Shown: positions 36,600 through 45,343 of the stretch, piece by piece | Numbering within the stretch: position 1 is the stretch's first letter | Layout of the letters: every line of letters starts with the position of its first letter | Source of the DNA: Burkholderiales bacterium | GTDB lineage: Bacteria; Pseudomonadota; Gammaproteobacteria; Burkholderiales; SG8-41 | DNA: 64,000 nt | Reading direction: 5' to 3' | Assembly (NCBI GenBank): GCA_022841375.1 | Contig: JALHRQ010000001.1 | Span: forward strand, 298,882-362,881 | Made by a program: the position numbers and the translations under genes | The notes under the pieces: model-generated | The model's database searches: none | What the model saw: only the letters and a program-made list of their open reading frames with translations | Told to the model about the DNA's origin: nothing

Positions 36600-37850
36600 A
36601 TGTTGAAAACCACGCTGTCGACACTGGCCGGCGCCTTGGCCATCGCAATCATTACGCTGCCTGCAACGTCCGCACTGGCCCAGCAGGCACCCGCCGCCAA
36701 ACCCGATCCGCGCGTAGCAATGGGGGGCTACCATCCGGAGCGCATGGATTCGCAAGGCTTGGCACCGCATGTCGCACCGGTCACGATTACCGCCCCGGAA
36801 AACATCCCGGTAAACCGCCTGCAGGTCCCGGCTGGCTTCAAGGTAGAACTGTGGGCACACGGCTCCCCCGGCGCGCGCATGATGGCGCTTGGCGACAAGG
36901 GCACCGTGTTTCAGGGCACACGCGCCATCGGTCGCGTCTACGCCATCCGCGAGAAAGACGGCAAGCGCACCTCGCAAGTCATCGCCGAAAAACTGGTGCA
37001 ACCCAATGGCGTCCTGTTTCACAAGGGCTCGCTGTACGTGATCGCCATCAACAAGGTGCTGCGCTACGACAACATCGAGGACAACCTCGACAGCGTGCCG
37101 ACGCCGGTCGACCTCACGGACGCCTACAAGCTGCCAACTGAAGTGCACCACAACTGGAAGTTCATGGCCCTGGGTCCCGACGGCAAGATCTACATCCAGG
37201 TCGGCGCCCCCTGCAACCTTTGCGAAATCAACCCGGGTGTACACGGCCAGATCCGCCGCTACAACCTCGACGGCAGTGGCATGGAGATCGTTGCGCGGGG
37301 TGTGCGCAACAGCGTGGGCTTCGATTTCCACCCGAGAACGGGCGAACTGTGGTTCACCGACAACGGGCGCGACTGGGCTGGCGAAGAGGGCTTTGAGGAA
37401 GAACTCAATCGCCTGCCGGCCAACATGATCGGCGCGCATTTCGGTTTCCCATACTGCCATGCCAACGGTCAGCCCGATCCTGACATCAAGGTGCCCAATC
37501 CCTGCGCCAATGTCATATTGCCGGTAACAACGCTGGGGGCGCACGCAGCCGCGCTGGGTATGCGTTTTTACTCGGGCAAGATGTTCCCCAGTGAATATCA
37601 GAACGCCGTCATCATAGCTCGCCGCGGTTCGTGGAACAAAACGGTCAAGAACGGTTATGACGTGCTCCGTGTCAACGCCACTGCTGACGGGAAGAACCCA
37701 CGCATCACGCCTTTCGTCACTGGTTTTCTCGAAAAGGAAAAGAACACGTTTTGGGGCCGCCCGGTCGATGTCATGCAATTGCCCGACGGTTCCATGCTGA
37801 TCGCCGATGAGCAGAATGGCGCCATCTATCGAGTCAGCTACGCGAAGTAA
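36600..37850 (+). CDS. PQQ-dependent sugar dehydrogenase-type beta-propeller protein
   Basis: The 416-residue protein has a signal peptide (ending SALA) and the six-bladed glucose/sorbosone dehydrogenase fold: PAGFKVELWAHG, ARGVRNSVGFDFHPRTGELWFTDNGRDW and PVDVMQLPDGSMLIADEQNGAIYRV. A paired CNLC is present in one loop. It would oxidise a sugar or alcohol in the periplasm with PQQ, which is not made in this window. Its TAA overlaps the ATG of the cytochrome c gene by one base, and the cytochrome is its likely electron acceptor. Confidence 0.9.
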   Translation: MLKTTLSTLAGALAIAIITLPATSALAQQAPAAKPDPRVAMGGYHPERMDSQGLAPHVAPVTITAPENIPVNRLQVPAGFKVELWAHGSPGARMMALGDKGTVFQGTRAIGRVYAIREKDGKRTSQVIAEKLVQPNGVLFHKGSLYVIAINKVLRYDNIEDNLDSVPTPVDLTDAYKLPTEVHHNWKFMALGPDGKIYIQVGAPCNLCEINPGVHGQIRRYNLDGSGMEIVARGVRNSVGFDFHPRTGELWFTDNGRDWAGEEGFEEELNRLPANMIGAHFGFPYCHANGQPDPDIKVPNPCANVILPVTTLGAHAAALGMRFYSGKMFPSEYQNAVIIARRGSWNKTVKNGYDVLRVNATADGKNPRITPFVTGFLEKEKNTFWGRPVDVMQLPDGSMLIADEQNGAIYRVSYAK

Positions 37851-38461
37851 TGCTTACCCCGACTGCAGCCCGCCGGATCCTTCGGCGGGCTTTTTTCTGT
37901 GTAGCGCTGGCCGCAACCTGCACTGCGGCAGTTGCACAATCACGTGGCGACCCGATGCGCGGTGCGGAAAAAGCTGCAGCCTGCGTCGCCTGTCATGGCC
38001 TCGAGGGCCGCGAGCCGCTGCCCGGCATGCCGGCGCTCGCTGGCCAGCAGCGGGAATTCCTCGAAACGCAACTGGTGCTGCTGCGGGAAGGCATGCGCGA
38101 CGTGCCTGGCATGGACGGCTTGCTGCGCAAATTCAACGACCAAGACCTGATCGACATTGCCGCCTTTTACAGCGCAGCCAAACCATTCACTGAAACCGGC
38201 AAACGCGATGCCCAGCGCCATGCGGCTGGCGCTGCGATATCGCGGGCACGCGCCTGCGGCAGTTGTCACCTCCCGGGCTACACTGGCCAGCGCGGCATTC
38301 CGCGCATCGTCAATCAGCGCGAGGATTACCTTGTCGCCACCCTCAAGGCATACCGCGATGACAGGCGCACGGGGTTCGACACCAATATGAACGCATTGAT
38401 GTACCAGGTCAGCGACACCGACATCGCTGCGCTGGCGCATTACCTCGCGCACCAGAACTAA
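37850..38461 (+). CDS. Dihaem cytochrome c
   Basis: The 203-residue protein has a signal peptide (ending AVAQ) and two haem sites, CVACH near residue 46 and CGSCH near residue 137. Methionines after each (PGMPALAG and MNALMYQVS) may be axial ligands. It probably takes electrons from the PQQ dehydrogenase encoded immediately upstream and passes them to the respiratory chain. Translation appears coupled (TAATG). A terminator hairpin overlaps its first codons, so it may be read only when transcription continues past it. Confidence 0.92.
   Translation: MLTPTAARRILRRAFFCVALAATCTAAVAQSRGDPMRGAEKAAACVACHGLEGREPLPGMPALAGQQREFLETQLVLLREGMRDVPGMDGLLRKFNDQDLIDIAAFYSAAKPFTETGKRDAQRHAAGAAISRARACGSCHLPGYTGQRGIPRIVNQREDYLVATLKAYRDDRRTGFDTNMNALMYQVSDTDIAALAHYLAHQN
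37868..37896 (+). terminator. Rho-independent terminator overlapping the cytochrome c start region
   Basis: GCCCGCCG (37868-37875) and CGGCGGGC (37883-37890) pair across a 7-nt loop and are followed by six T. It lies 18 bases inside the cytochrome c reading frame, just after the dehydrogenase stop, so it could reduce the cytochrome transcript relative to the dehydrogenase. Confidence 0.8.
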
Positions 38462-38476
38462 GCGCTAAAGATCCCG

Positions 38477-40573
38477 TTACCGCACCATCTCCAGCGTTAC
38501 CCCCAACGTCGCCGCGCGCCCCGGTGAAGGCTCGTAGAAACGGCTGTTGCCGTCGGCAACGATCACCGATCCGACGTAGTTGCGGTCAGTCACGTTGTCG
38601 ATGCGCAGAAATTCAGAAACCCGCCAGCCCTTGCCGCGCTGCTGCAAGCCTGCACGCACGCTGCCGATGGTGTAAGCCCCCGCCGCTTCGCTGTTCTGAT
38701 CGTTGACAAAAACCTTGCCGCTGTGACGCACTTCGACGCCCGCATGAAAACCGCTGGCGGGATGCCGCCACACCAGCTCCCCATACAACAGGTTCGATGC
38801 CACGCCCGGCAGACGGTTGCCGGCCGCCACCGCGCCGCCGGAGCCCGGCGTGAACGCGTCCTTGAACGTTGCATCGAGCAGGGTCCACGAGAGCGCCGAC
38901 TGAAAGCCGCGCGCATACTGCTGCTGCCACGCCAGCTCCAGCCCTTTGCGCAGCGTACCCGAGGCATTGCGATAGTCGGTGCGCCCGCCCGCCGAACTGT
39001 TGACGACGATCTCGTCACGGGTATCAATGCGGAACATCGCCAGATTGAGATGACCATAAGTGCCGGTCAGCGCTTTCAGGCCGATTTCACGGTGCAGGCT
39101 GGTCGCCGGTCGCAGCGCAAAATTCAGCCCGGTCGCCCCGCCGGGCCGGTACGCCAACTCGGCAAACGTCGGCGTCTCGAAACCTTCGCCGATGTTGGCA
39201 TAGGCATTCAGCGATGGCGTAAAACGCCAGGTCGCACCCATCACCGGCGTCACACGCGAATAATCCACCGCGCCACTGTCATCTAGATTGGCGCCGACAA
39301 TGTAGTAATCCTTCGAATCAAAACTCACCCGGCTGTGGCGCAAACCGGCAAACAGACCCAGTTGCCTGGTCGCCTGCCATTCGCCCTGCAAGTACGAATC
39401 GGTATTGGTGACCTTGTCGTCTTCGTCGCGCTTCAACGCGCCGGTCACGCCGTTATTGTTGATGAAACCGCGGCGGCGTTCGGCCATGCGGTCATGATCG
39501 ACGCCGGCCGACAGGGAAAAACGCCGCTCCGCCAGTTGCCCTTCGCGCGTCCAGCGCACGCCCACTCCCTGGTAACCGCGGTCAAGATCGACCACGCCGC
39601 CAGAACTCGTCACCACATTCTGCGCAACCAGCGGAATCGCCAGATGCTGCGTCACCTGGCGGTCGCCGGCATACAGGCGGGCATTGATCATGTCGCCGTT
39701 CGCCAGCGGCAGTTCCCAGGTCAGGCCGCCCTGGGACTGGGCAATGCTTTTGCGGGTATTAAACGTATACGCTGTGGCGGTCGCCTGCCGCGGATTCTGC
39801 GCCACCTGCGCCGCCGTAAGACCCAGCGGATCTTCGGTCTCGGGCTGATCCAGCATATTGACCACCAGCGTGATGCGTCCCGCGCTGCCCAGGTCGTAGC
39901 GCAGCTTGGCATTGCCTGAATCGCGCCGCGCCGAACTGTGGTCGCGAAAACCGTCAGTTTCAAAGCGTGACACATCGACCACCGCGTTCAGCGGTCCGTG
40001 CCGGCCACCGTATTGCTGGCCCAGCTTCCAGGTATTGAAGCGGCCGACGTTGAAATTGGTGGTGAAGGTCGGATCTGCGGGACCGTCTGCGGTAAACATC
40101 TGCACTACGCCGCCTGCGGCATTGCCATACAGGCTGGAGAAAGGCCCGCGCAATACCTCGATGCGCTCCGCCGATGACAGATTGAAGGTTGCCGCCTGAC
40201 TTTGACCGTCGGGCATGGTCGCCGGAATGCCGTCGGCGATCAGGCGCATGCCGCGCACACCGAAGGTCGAGCGCGAACCGAAACCGCGCGAAGAAATCTG
40301 CAGATCCTGCGCATAGTTCTGCCGGTTCTGCACCGCAATCCCGGGGACACGGACCAGCGATTCCGACAGATTGACCTGCGGATTGCCCTCACGGATCGCG
40401 CGCTGGTCCAGCGTGTCGATGGCCACCGGCAGATCCATGTTGTCGCGTTCAATGCGGGTGGCGCTGACCGACACTTCGGGCAGCACCACGGCGGGCCGCG
40501 GCGCTTCCTGCGCGCGCGCAATCCCGCAAGCGGCCAGTGCAGCCGCAATGATGGTCATCCGTTTGGTGTGCAC
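38477..40573 (-). CDS. TonB-dependent outer-membrane receptor
   Basis: The protein of about 698 residues has a signal peptide (ending GIARAQ), a plug domain (VSVSATRIERDNMDLPVAI, ISSRGFGSRSTFGVRGMRLI, GNAAGGVVQMFTADG) and a barrel ending in an aromatic/hydrophobic C-terminus (TLGVTLEMVR). It imports a siderophore, vitamin or sugar with TonB energy. The GTG at 40573 has GGAGGGGCA upstream. It is convergent with the cytochrome c gene; the cell's B12-dependent RNR makes cobalamin one possible ligand, but this is speculation. Confidence 0.9.
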   Translation of the reverse strand: MHTKRMTIIAAALAACGIARAQEAPRPAVVLPEVSVSATRIERDNMDLPVAIDTLDQRAIREGNPQVNLSESLVRVPGIAVQNRQNYAQDLQISSRGFGSRSTFGVRGMRLIADGIPATMPDGQSQAATFNLSSAERIEVLRGPFSSLYGNAAGGVVQMFTADGPADPTFTTNFNVGRFNTWKLGQQYGGRHGPLNAVVDVSRFETDGFRDHSSARRDSGNAKLRYDLGSAGRITLVVNMLDQPETEDPLGLTAAQVAQNPRQATATAYTFNTRKSIAQSQGGLTWELPLANGDMINARLYAGDRQVTQHLAIPLVAQNVVTSSGGVVDLDRGYQGVGVRWTREGQLAERRFSLSAGVDHDRMAERRRGFINNNGVTGALKRDEDDKVTNTDSYLQGEWQATRQLGLFAGLRHSRVSFDSKDYYIVGANLDDSGAVDYSRVTPVMGATWRFTPSLNAYANIGEGFETPTFAELAYRPGGATGLNFALRPATSLHREIGLKALTGTYGHLNLAMFRIDTRDEIVVNSSAGGRTDYRNASGTLRKGLELAWQQQYARGFQSALSWTLLDATFKDAFTPGSGGAVAAGNRLPGVASNLLYGELVWRHPASGFHAGVEVRHSGKVFVNDQNSEAAGAYTIGSVRAGLQQRGKGWRVSEFLRIDNVTDRNYVGSVIVADGNSRFYEPSPGRAATLGVTLEMVR

Positions 40574-40688
40574 TGCCCCTCCGCAGGGTGTGGTCTTGCC
40601 GCGGCAAATACCGCACCGCGGATGCAACCCTACACAAAGAACAGCAGAAAGCCAATGACCGCGAGCGCGGCCGGCAGAATGATCCGGC

Positions 40689-41378
40689 TTAGCGGGCGTG
40701 CGGGGTGTTGTTGAGCCCGCGGATCATCTGGCGCAGGCGCTCGCCCGTGATCAATTCGATGGCAATGCGATTCTGCTCGACAAAGCGGCGTGCCTCGTCG
40801 GTGAATGAACCCGAAGTCACGACAAAGATGCCGGCCGCGCCCTCGGTCTCGGCAATGCGGCACAGGTCGCGCACCACCGCCACGCCGACGCGCTGCACGC
40901 GCCAGTGTTTGCACTGCACGAGATAGCGGTCTTCACCGATGCTGGCCACCAGATCGACGCCGCCCTCGGGTATGCGGCCGCTGCGCCCCTCGACGATGAA
41001 TCCCTTGCGCCGGAAAAACTCACCCACCAGGTTTTCGAATTCGCGCCACGACAGATGCTGCAGCAAAAACCGGCCGCGCTCCGAAAACATGTCGGCATAG
41101 TTGCGCTGGTCTTTGTAATGCAGCCAGCCGGACAGACCGGCAACGGTCAGGAACAGCAGGGGCAGCAACACCATCCCCGTCATCGTCAGCCCGCGCAGCA
41201 CCGGCACCGCGGTTTCCGACAACGCCGAATCCGCCACGTGCGCCGCCGGCAGCGCGAAATGCGCGACGCTAAACAACAGCACTGCGGATACCATCGCCGC
41301 GACAACACCCGCCCACCACGGCACCTGTGCGGTGCGTTCGACGATGTCTTCAACGGAATTGATTCTGCGACGTGACAT
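40689..41378 (-). CDS. Membrane-anchored Mrr-like restriction-endonuclease-fold protein
   Basis: The protein of about 229 residues has two transmembrane helices (about 25-45 and 65-85) and a C-terminal Mrr-cat domain: FENLVGEFFRRKGF, GGVDLVASIGEDRYLVQCKHW with the PD-(D/E)xK Asp and Gln-x-Lys, then IFVVTSGSFTDEARRF. It may cleave modified or foreign DNA, or be a membrane-tethered DNA-repair nuclease. The ATG at 41378 follows GGGGGAT. Immediately after its stop another frame could encode a hydrophobic stretch. Confidence 0.85.
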   Translation of the reverse strand: MSRRRINSVEDIVERTAQVPWWAGVVAAMVSAVLLFSVAHFALPAAHVADSALSETAVPVLRGLTMTGMVLLPLLFLTVAGLSGWLHYKDQRNYADMFSERGRFLLQHLSWREFENLVGEFFRRKGFIVEGRSGRIPEGGVDLVASIGEDRYLVQCKHWRVQRVGVAVVRDLCRIAETEGAAGIFVVTSGSFTDEARRFVEQNRIAIELITGERLRQMIRGLNNTPHAR

Positions 41379-41542
41379 GCATCCCCCTATGGAGACGCAT
41401 TGTGTCGACCCGGTTACCGTCACACCAGCGTAATACTGCACAGTTGACCGCAACTATTTGAGTGAGCAGCGCGGGGGGACGATCAAGCAAAATACCCAGG
41501 CTAGCCCGGGAATCATTATAACTACATGTTTTTATTGATTAT

Positions 41543-42232
41543 TTATGGCGCTTGCAGCTCGACCATCACTTCATTGCGGCGAAAGAAAGGCAGGGTCCAG
41601 GGCGGGTTGTACCGCGCAAGTTGTACGACGCCCCGCGCTTTGAAGCCCCGTTGCTTCACCCACGCCAGCAGTTCATCCGATTTCGCCTGCACTTTATCCG
41701 CGCCGGCAAATCCCGAAAACACCAGCACCGCAAAACGCTGGCCCGGCACCGCACGCAACATTACTGCCGGATTCACCGGCTTCGGCAAGGTGGCCAGCGA
41801 ATACTGGCTCGGCATCACAAAATGGATGCGCCAGCGCGACGCATTCATTCCACCCGTTTGCGGTTCGGCGAGCACCGGCGCGGTCATCGCGATTTTTTCC
41901 GCAACCGGCTCGGCAGCCACCGGCGCGGTCATCGCGATTTTTTCAGTTTTGCTGTCGCCAGGCTTGCCGCCCACTGCAATGTTGTTGCCAAAAATATAAT
42001 CGGCGATCAGCCGGAATCCGGCGTTAGACGCCGCATCCAGATCACCATCGACGATGGTTTCGGCGACAACGAAGGGGCGGTATTGCCTGACCTCGTACGG
42101 TTCGGCCTTCTCGATCAGGTCAAACGCCGGTTCTTCGATGGCCATGACGACTCCGCTGTTGAATAACGCTGCACAGACCGCGAACCCCGCCAATCCCCGG
42201 GCCAAAACTGAACCATGACCATGGAATGTCAT
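41543..42232 (-). CDS. SOUL/HBP haem-binding-family protein with duplicated core motif
   Basis: The protein of about 229 residues has an N-terminal signal-like segment, then the SOUL domain (AFDLIEKAEPYEVRQYRPFVVAET). The conserved KIAMTAPV motif is present twice, 15 residues apart, as a 45-bp tandem duplication at 41874-41945. SOUL proteins bind haem or are esterase-like; the function here is unknown. Its ATG overlaps the stop of the Bug gene upstream by one base (TGATG). Confidence 0.88.
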   Translation of the reverse strand: MTFHGHGSVLARGLAGFAVCAALFNSGVVMAIEEPAFDLIEKAEPYEVRQYRPFVVAETIVDGDLDAASNAGFRLIADYIFGNNIAVGGKPGDSKTEKIAMTAPVAAEPVAEKIAMTAPVLAEPQTGGMNASRWRIHFVMPSQYSLATLPKPVNPAVMLRAVPGQRFAVLVFSGFAGADKVQAKSDELLAWVKQRGFKARGVVQLARYNPPWTLPFFRRNEVMVELQAP

Positions 42233-43212
42233 CAATTCGCCTTCGCGCCGGAGGCGGCAACCACCCGCGTCCACTTCTCGATGTCGCGCTTGATCACCGC
42301 GGTGAATTCCTCGGGCGTGCTGCCGACAATGTCGCCGCCCTCTGCTGCAATTCGTTTTTTCATGTCTTCGCTGCGCAGGCCTTTGACCAGTTCGGCATTG
42401 AGCCGCATCACGATGTCGTTCGGCGTGCCTGCAGGTGCCAGCAGGCCATACCAGGTGCCCGCCTCGTAACCCGGCAAACCCGCCTCGGCAATGGTCGGAA
42501 TCTCCGGCACCGCGGATGAACGTTTGTCGGTGCTGACGCCCAGCGCTTTGAGCTTGCCGCTCCTCACATGCGGCAATGCCGGCGGCAGGTTGATGATGCC
42601 CATCGAAATCTCGCCGGTCATCACCCCGATCGCCGCAGCCGGCGCGCCCTTGAACGGCACATGCACCATGTTCGCCTTGGCCAGCACACGGAACAATTCG
42701 CCCGACAGATGCGCGGTGCTGCCGTTGCCGCCCGAGCCGAAAGTCAGTTCACCCGGCTTTGCTTTGGCCAGCGCCACCAGATCCTTCACCGTTTTCACCG
42801 GCAGCGACGGATGCACGATCAGGATGTTCGGCGCCGTCGACACCAGCGAGATCGGCGCAAAGTCCTTCACCGCGTCATACGGCAGCTTCGGATACAACGC
42901 CGTGTTCACCGAATGCGACCCGGCGCTGCCCATGATCAGCGTATAACCGTCGGGCGGCGCCTTGGCGACAATTTCCGCACCGAGGCTGCCGCCTGCTCCG
43001 GGACGCGGATCGGTCACCACCGAACGGCCCAGCGCCTCGGTCAGTTTCTGCGCCACCACGCGCGCAATCAGGTCGGGGCCGCTGCCCGGCGCCGACGGCA
43101 CCACCATGCGAATGGGCTTCGACGGATACTGCTGCCCCCAGGCCGGCGCAGCAATAAGCAGCGCAGCCAGCATTCCCCCGCACCATCCCCTGCTGTTTTT
43201 CCGGCCATTCAT
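42232..43212 (-). CDS. Bug/TctC-family periplasmic solute receptor
   Basis: The protein of about 326 residues has a signal peptide ending PAWGQ, then QYPSKPIRMVVPSAPGSGPDLIARVVA, RPGAGGSLGAEIVA and PDGYTLIMG. PFKGAPAAAIGVMTGE is the second-lobe loop. The reading frame continues upstream through 9-bp repeats that encode RINRII and RMDRM-type tripeptides, so those are unlikely to be translated. The ATG at 43212 is in the last repeat. It lies in an operon after an enolase-superfamily gene, so its ligand may be a sugar acid or similar. Confidence 0.88.
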   Translation of the reverse strand: MNGRKNSRGWCGGMLAALLIAAPAWGQQYPSKPIRMVVPSAPGSGPDLIARVVAQKLTEALGRSVVTDPRPGAGGSLGAEIVAKAPPDGYTLIMGSAGSHSVNTALYPKLPYDAVKDFAPISLVSTAPNILIVHPSLPVKTVKDLVALAKAKPGELTFGSGGNGSTAHLSGELFRVLAKANMVHVPFKGAPAAAIGVMTGEISMGIINLPPALPHVRSGKLKALGVSTDKRSSAVPEIPTIAEAGLPGYEAGTWYGLLAPAGTPNDIVMRLNAELVKGLRSEDMKKRIAAEGGDIVGSTPEEFTAVIKRDIEKWTRVVAASGAKAN

Positions 43213-43267
43213 TCTGTTCATCCTGTCCATCCTGTTAATAATTCTGTTAATTCTGCCAATCTGGTCG
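43211..43267. repeat. 9-bp tandem repeats at the Bug gene start
   Basis: On the plus strand about six imperfect units of ATTCTGTTA/ATCCTGTCC type run across 43211-43267, with one 3-bp interruption. This is a simple repeat rather than protein-coding sequence. It overlaps the chosen start codon. Confidence 0.7.
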
Positions 43268-43275
43268 ATCACCAC

Positions 43276-44454
43276 TCAACCCAGACGCTCATCCAGATTG
43301 GCATTCGCCGGCAGCCTGCAATAAGGATGCGCGCGCAATACCGCATCATCCAGATCAATACCGATTCCCGGCACATCAGGCAATTCGAAACAGCCGTTGA
43401 CGAGTTTCGGTTTGTAGCCCCCGGCAACGTCATAAAACAGCGGACTCTCCGCCAGCTGATGTTCCAGCACCAGGAACGCCGGTGCCACCGCGCAGATGTG
43501 CATGCTCGCCACGTTGCATACCGGTCCGGTCGGATTATGCGGCGCAAAATGCACGCCGCGCTGCGCGCAGCGCGCGGCAATGCGCAGCATCTCGCCATAA
43601 CCGCCGGCGTATTTGACGTCCGGCATCACTACATCGAGCAGGCCGTCATCCACAAACGGTGTAAAACCGCCCAGGCCGATCTGCCGTTCTGCGCCCGCCA
43701 GTTTCATGCCGCTCTCGCGGGCACCGGCATGGATCCGCTGCAACATGGCAAAGCTATCGGAATTCTCCGATACCGGGCATTCGATCCAGTACAGACCAAC
43801 CGGCTTCAATTCGTGTAGCAGACGCTGCGCACCGCGCTCATCAAAGCGCCAGTGGCAATCGACCATGATATCGATGTCGGGACCCACGGCCTCACGGATG
43901 GCGCGAACCCGAGCAATGCCCGCTTGCGTGCGACGCAGTTTTTCCGGTTCATTGTTGTCGCCCCAGAACACCCCGTCAAAAGGGGCGATTTTCAGTGCGC
44001 CGTAACCCTGCTCGACGGCATGGCGCGCCGCACGGGCGATGCCTTCCGGTGTCCGGTCCCGCGCACCACGATTGATGTTGGCGTAAACCCGCACCGCCTT
44101 GCGCGCATTGACTGCATCGCCGCCCAGCAGCTGATACACCGGCACATCCGCCGCCCGGGCGCGCAGATCAGTCACCGCCTGCTCGGTGGCGCTGATGATC
44201 GAACTGGCGATCAGGCCGCCGGGCGAATGCGCATACACATGCAGCAGCGGCAATAATTCCTCAACCGTTTTGCCGACCCATTCCCGGCGCAGATCCTCGG
44301 CCATGGCAAGCTGCGCGGGTTCGTAACCGTTCAATGACGCCTCGCCGATGCCGGCAACACCGTTCTCGGCCGTGACGCGGATAAAAAACCAGTTGGTCTT
44401 TTCCGAGACGTTGAACACCAGCGGCTCAATGGCTGCAATCCTCAGTGCCTTCAT
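43276..44454 (-). CDS. Enolase-superfamily (mandelate racemase/muconate lactonising type) protein
   Basis: The 392-residue protein has the typical capping domain and barrel. Likely Mg ligands are Asp in VDCHWRFDERGAQ, Glu in YWIECPVSE and Glu in the AGAERQIGL region; ALKIAPFDGVFW contains a possible Lys base. It would remove a proton alpha to a carboxylate (dehydratase, racemase or cycloisomerase). The ATG at 44454 overlaps the preceding small gene by 4 bp. The Bug gene follows 63 bp later and may supply its substrate. Confidence 0.9.
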   Translation of the reverse strand: MKALRIAAIEPLVFNVSEKTNWFFIRVTAENGVAGIGEASLNGYEPAQLAMAEDLRREWVGKTVEELLPLLHVYAHSPGGLIASSIISATEQAVTDLRARAADVPVYQLLGGDAVNARKAVRVYANINRGARDRTPEGIARAARHAVEQGYGALKIAPFDGVFWGDNNEPEKLRRTQAGIARVRAIREAVGPDIDIMVDCHWRFDERGAQRLLHELKPVGLYWIECPVSENSDSFAMLQRIHAGARESGMKLAGAERQIGLGGFTPFVDDGLLDVVMPDVKYAGGYGEMLRIAARCAQRGVHFAPHNPTGPVCNVASMHICAVAPAFLVLEHQLAESPLFYDVAGGYKPKLVNGCFELPDVPGIGIDLDDAVLRAHPYCRLPANANLDERLG

Positions 44455-44675
44455 AGCCAGCCCTGCCTCCATATCGCGTCATCCAGCAGTTCACGCCAGC
44501 GGATACGCCGCACTTTTTTGGAATACACCGCCTCGATCTCGATCCACTCCTGCGGCGCCTCGGGGGGCTCAGGCTCAATCACCTTGCACACCAGGAAATG
44601 TTTCTGTCTGGCGACCGGCTTCACCGCCGTCCATTTCGACAACAGGAGTTTTTTCGGATGCAGCGTCATCATCAC
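44451..44675 (-). CDS. Small Trp-rich conserved protein (TIGR02450 type)
   Basis: The 74-residue protein matches the pattern of the small Trp-rich family: HPKKLLLSKWTAVKPVARQ, KHFLVCKVIEPE, VYSKKVRRIRWRELLD and a C-terminal W-x-GW. Its function is unknown. ATGs at 44675, 44672 and 44669 are alternatives. It is 14 bp after NnrU and overlaps the enolase-superfamily gene. Confidence 0.82.
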   Translation of the reverse strand: MMMTLHPKKLLLSKWTAVKPVARQKHFLVCKVIEPEPPEAPQEWIEIEAVYSKKVRRIRWRELLDDAIWRQGWL

Positions 44676-44689
44676 GTCAGATCAAATCA

Positions 44690-45268
44690 TCAGACAAAGG
44701 GCGGCACGCCGATCAGCCATTGATGCAGCCCCGCGACAAACACCGCCCATACCACCGCGCCGGCCACCACCGTCAGCACCGTGCGCAGTTCATTGCCTCT
44801 GGCATACACCGTACCCGCCGCGCGATCGCGCTTGCGCGCCGCGATGAAATCGAGGATGGCCCAAACCAGAAATGCGCCGAACAGCAGCACGTCCGCCAAG
44901 CGGCCATTGGCCAGCAGATGCGCGAAGGCCCACACCTTAACGCTGATGATCATCGGATGTCCGAGCCTGCCCTTGATCATATTGCCCGGCACATAGGCCG
45001 CCGTCAGCAGAACCAGCGAAATCAGCATCAGCAGACCGGCGAGGTGACGGGTGAACAACGGCGGATCAAACAACACCACGCCCTGCTGCCGAGCCTGGCC
45101 GTAACCCCACACCAGCAGCACAAAACCCGCGATCGACACCAGCGAATACACGCCCTTCCACGGTTTCTCACCGATGCGCGCGATGGTGCTTAAGCGCCAT
45201 GGCTCGGCAAAGATGCGCAGCGAATGCACACCAAGAAAAATGATCAACCCGGCAACGAGATAGGTCAT
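44690..45268 (-). CDS. NnrU-family membrane protein
   Basis: The 192-residue protein has six predicted helices and the NnrU signature PGNMIKGRLGHPMIISVKVWAFAHLLANG, with a catalytic-looking His. NnrU proteins are linked with nitrite/nitric-oxide metabolism or isoprenoid-like membrane chemistry; no denitrification genes are in the window. The ATG at 45268 is preferred over an upstream in-frame start. Confidence 0.9.
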   Translation of the reverse strand: MTYLVAGLIIFLGVHSLRIFAEPWRLSTIARIGEKPWKGVYSLVSIAGFVLLVWGYGQARQQGVVLFDPPLFTRHLAGLLMLISLVLLTAAYVPGNMIKGRLGHPMIISVKVWAFAHLLANGRLADVLLFGAFLVWAILDFIAARKRDRAAGTVYARGNELRTVLTVVAGAVVWAVFVAGLHQWLIGVPPFV

Positions 45269-45343
45269 GGGCGCCTCACGGAATAAGGGATAAAACGGCA
45301 AACATCATGCGGCACGGCAGGCCGCAGCTGTTACAGGCGGGAA

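Noticed and set aside
36411..37778. 455-codon minus-strand frame opposite the PQQ-type dehydrogenase
   Set aside because: It is antisense to a recognised enzyme and has no domain.
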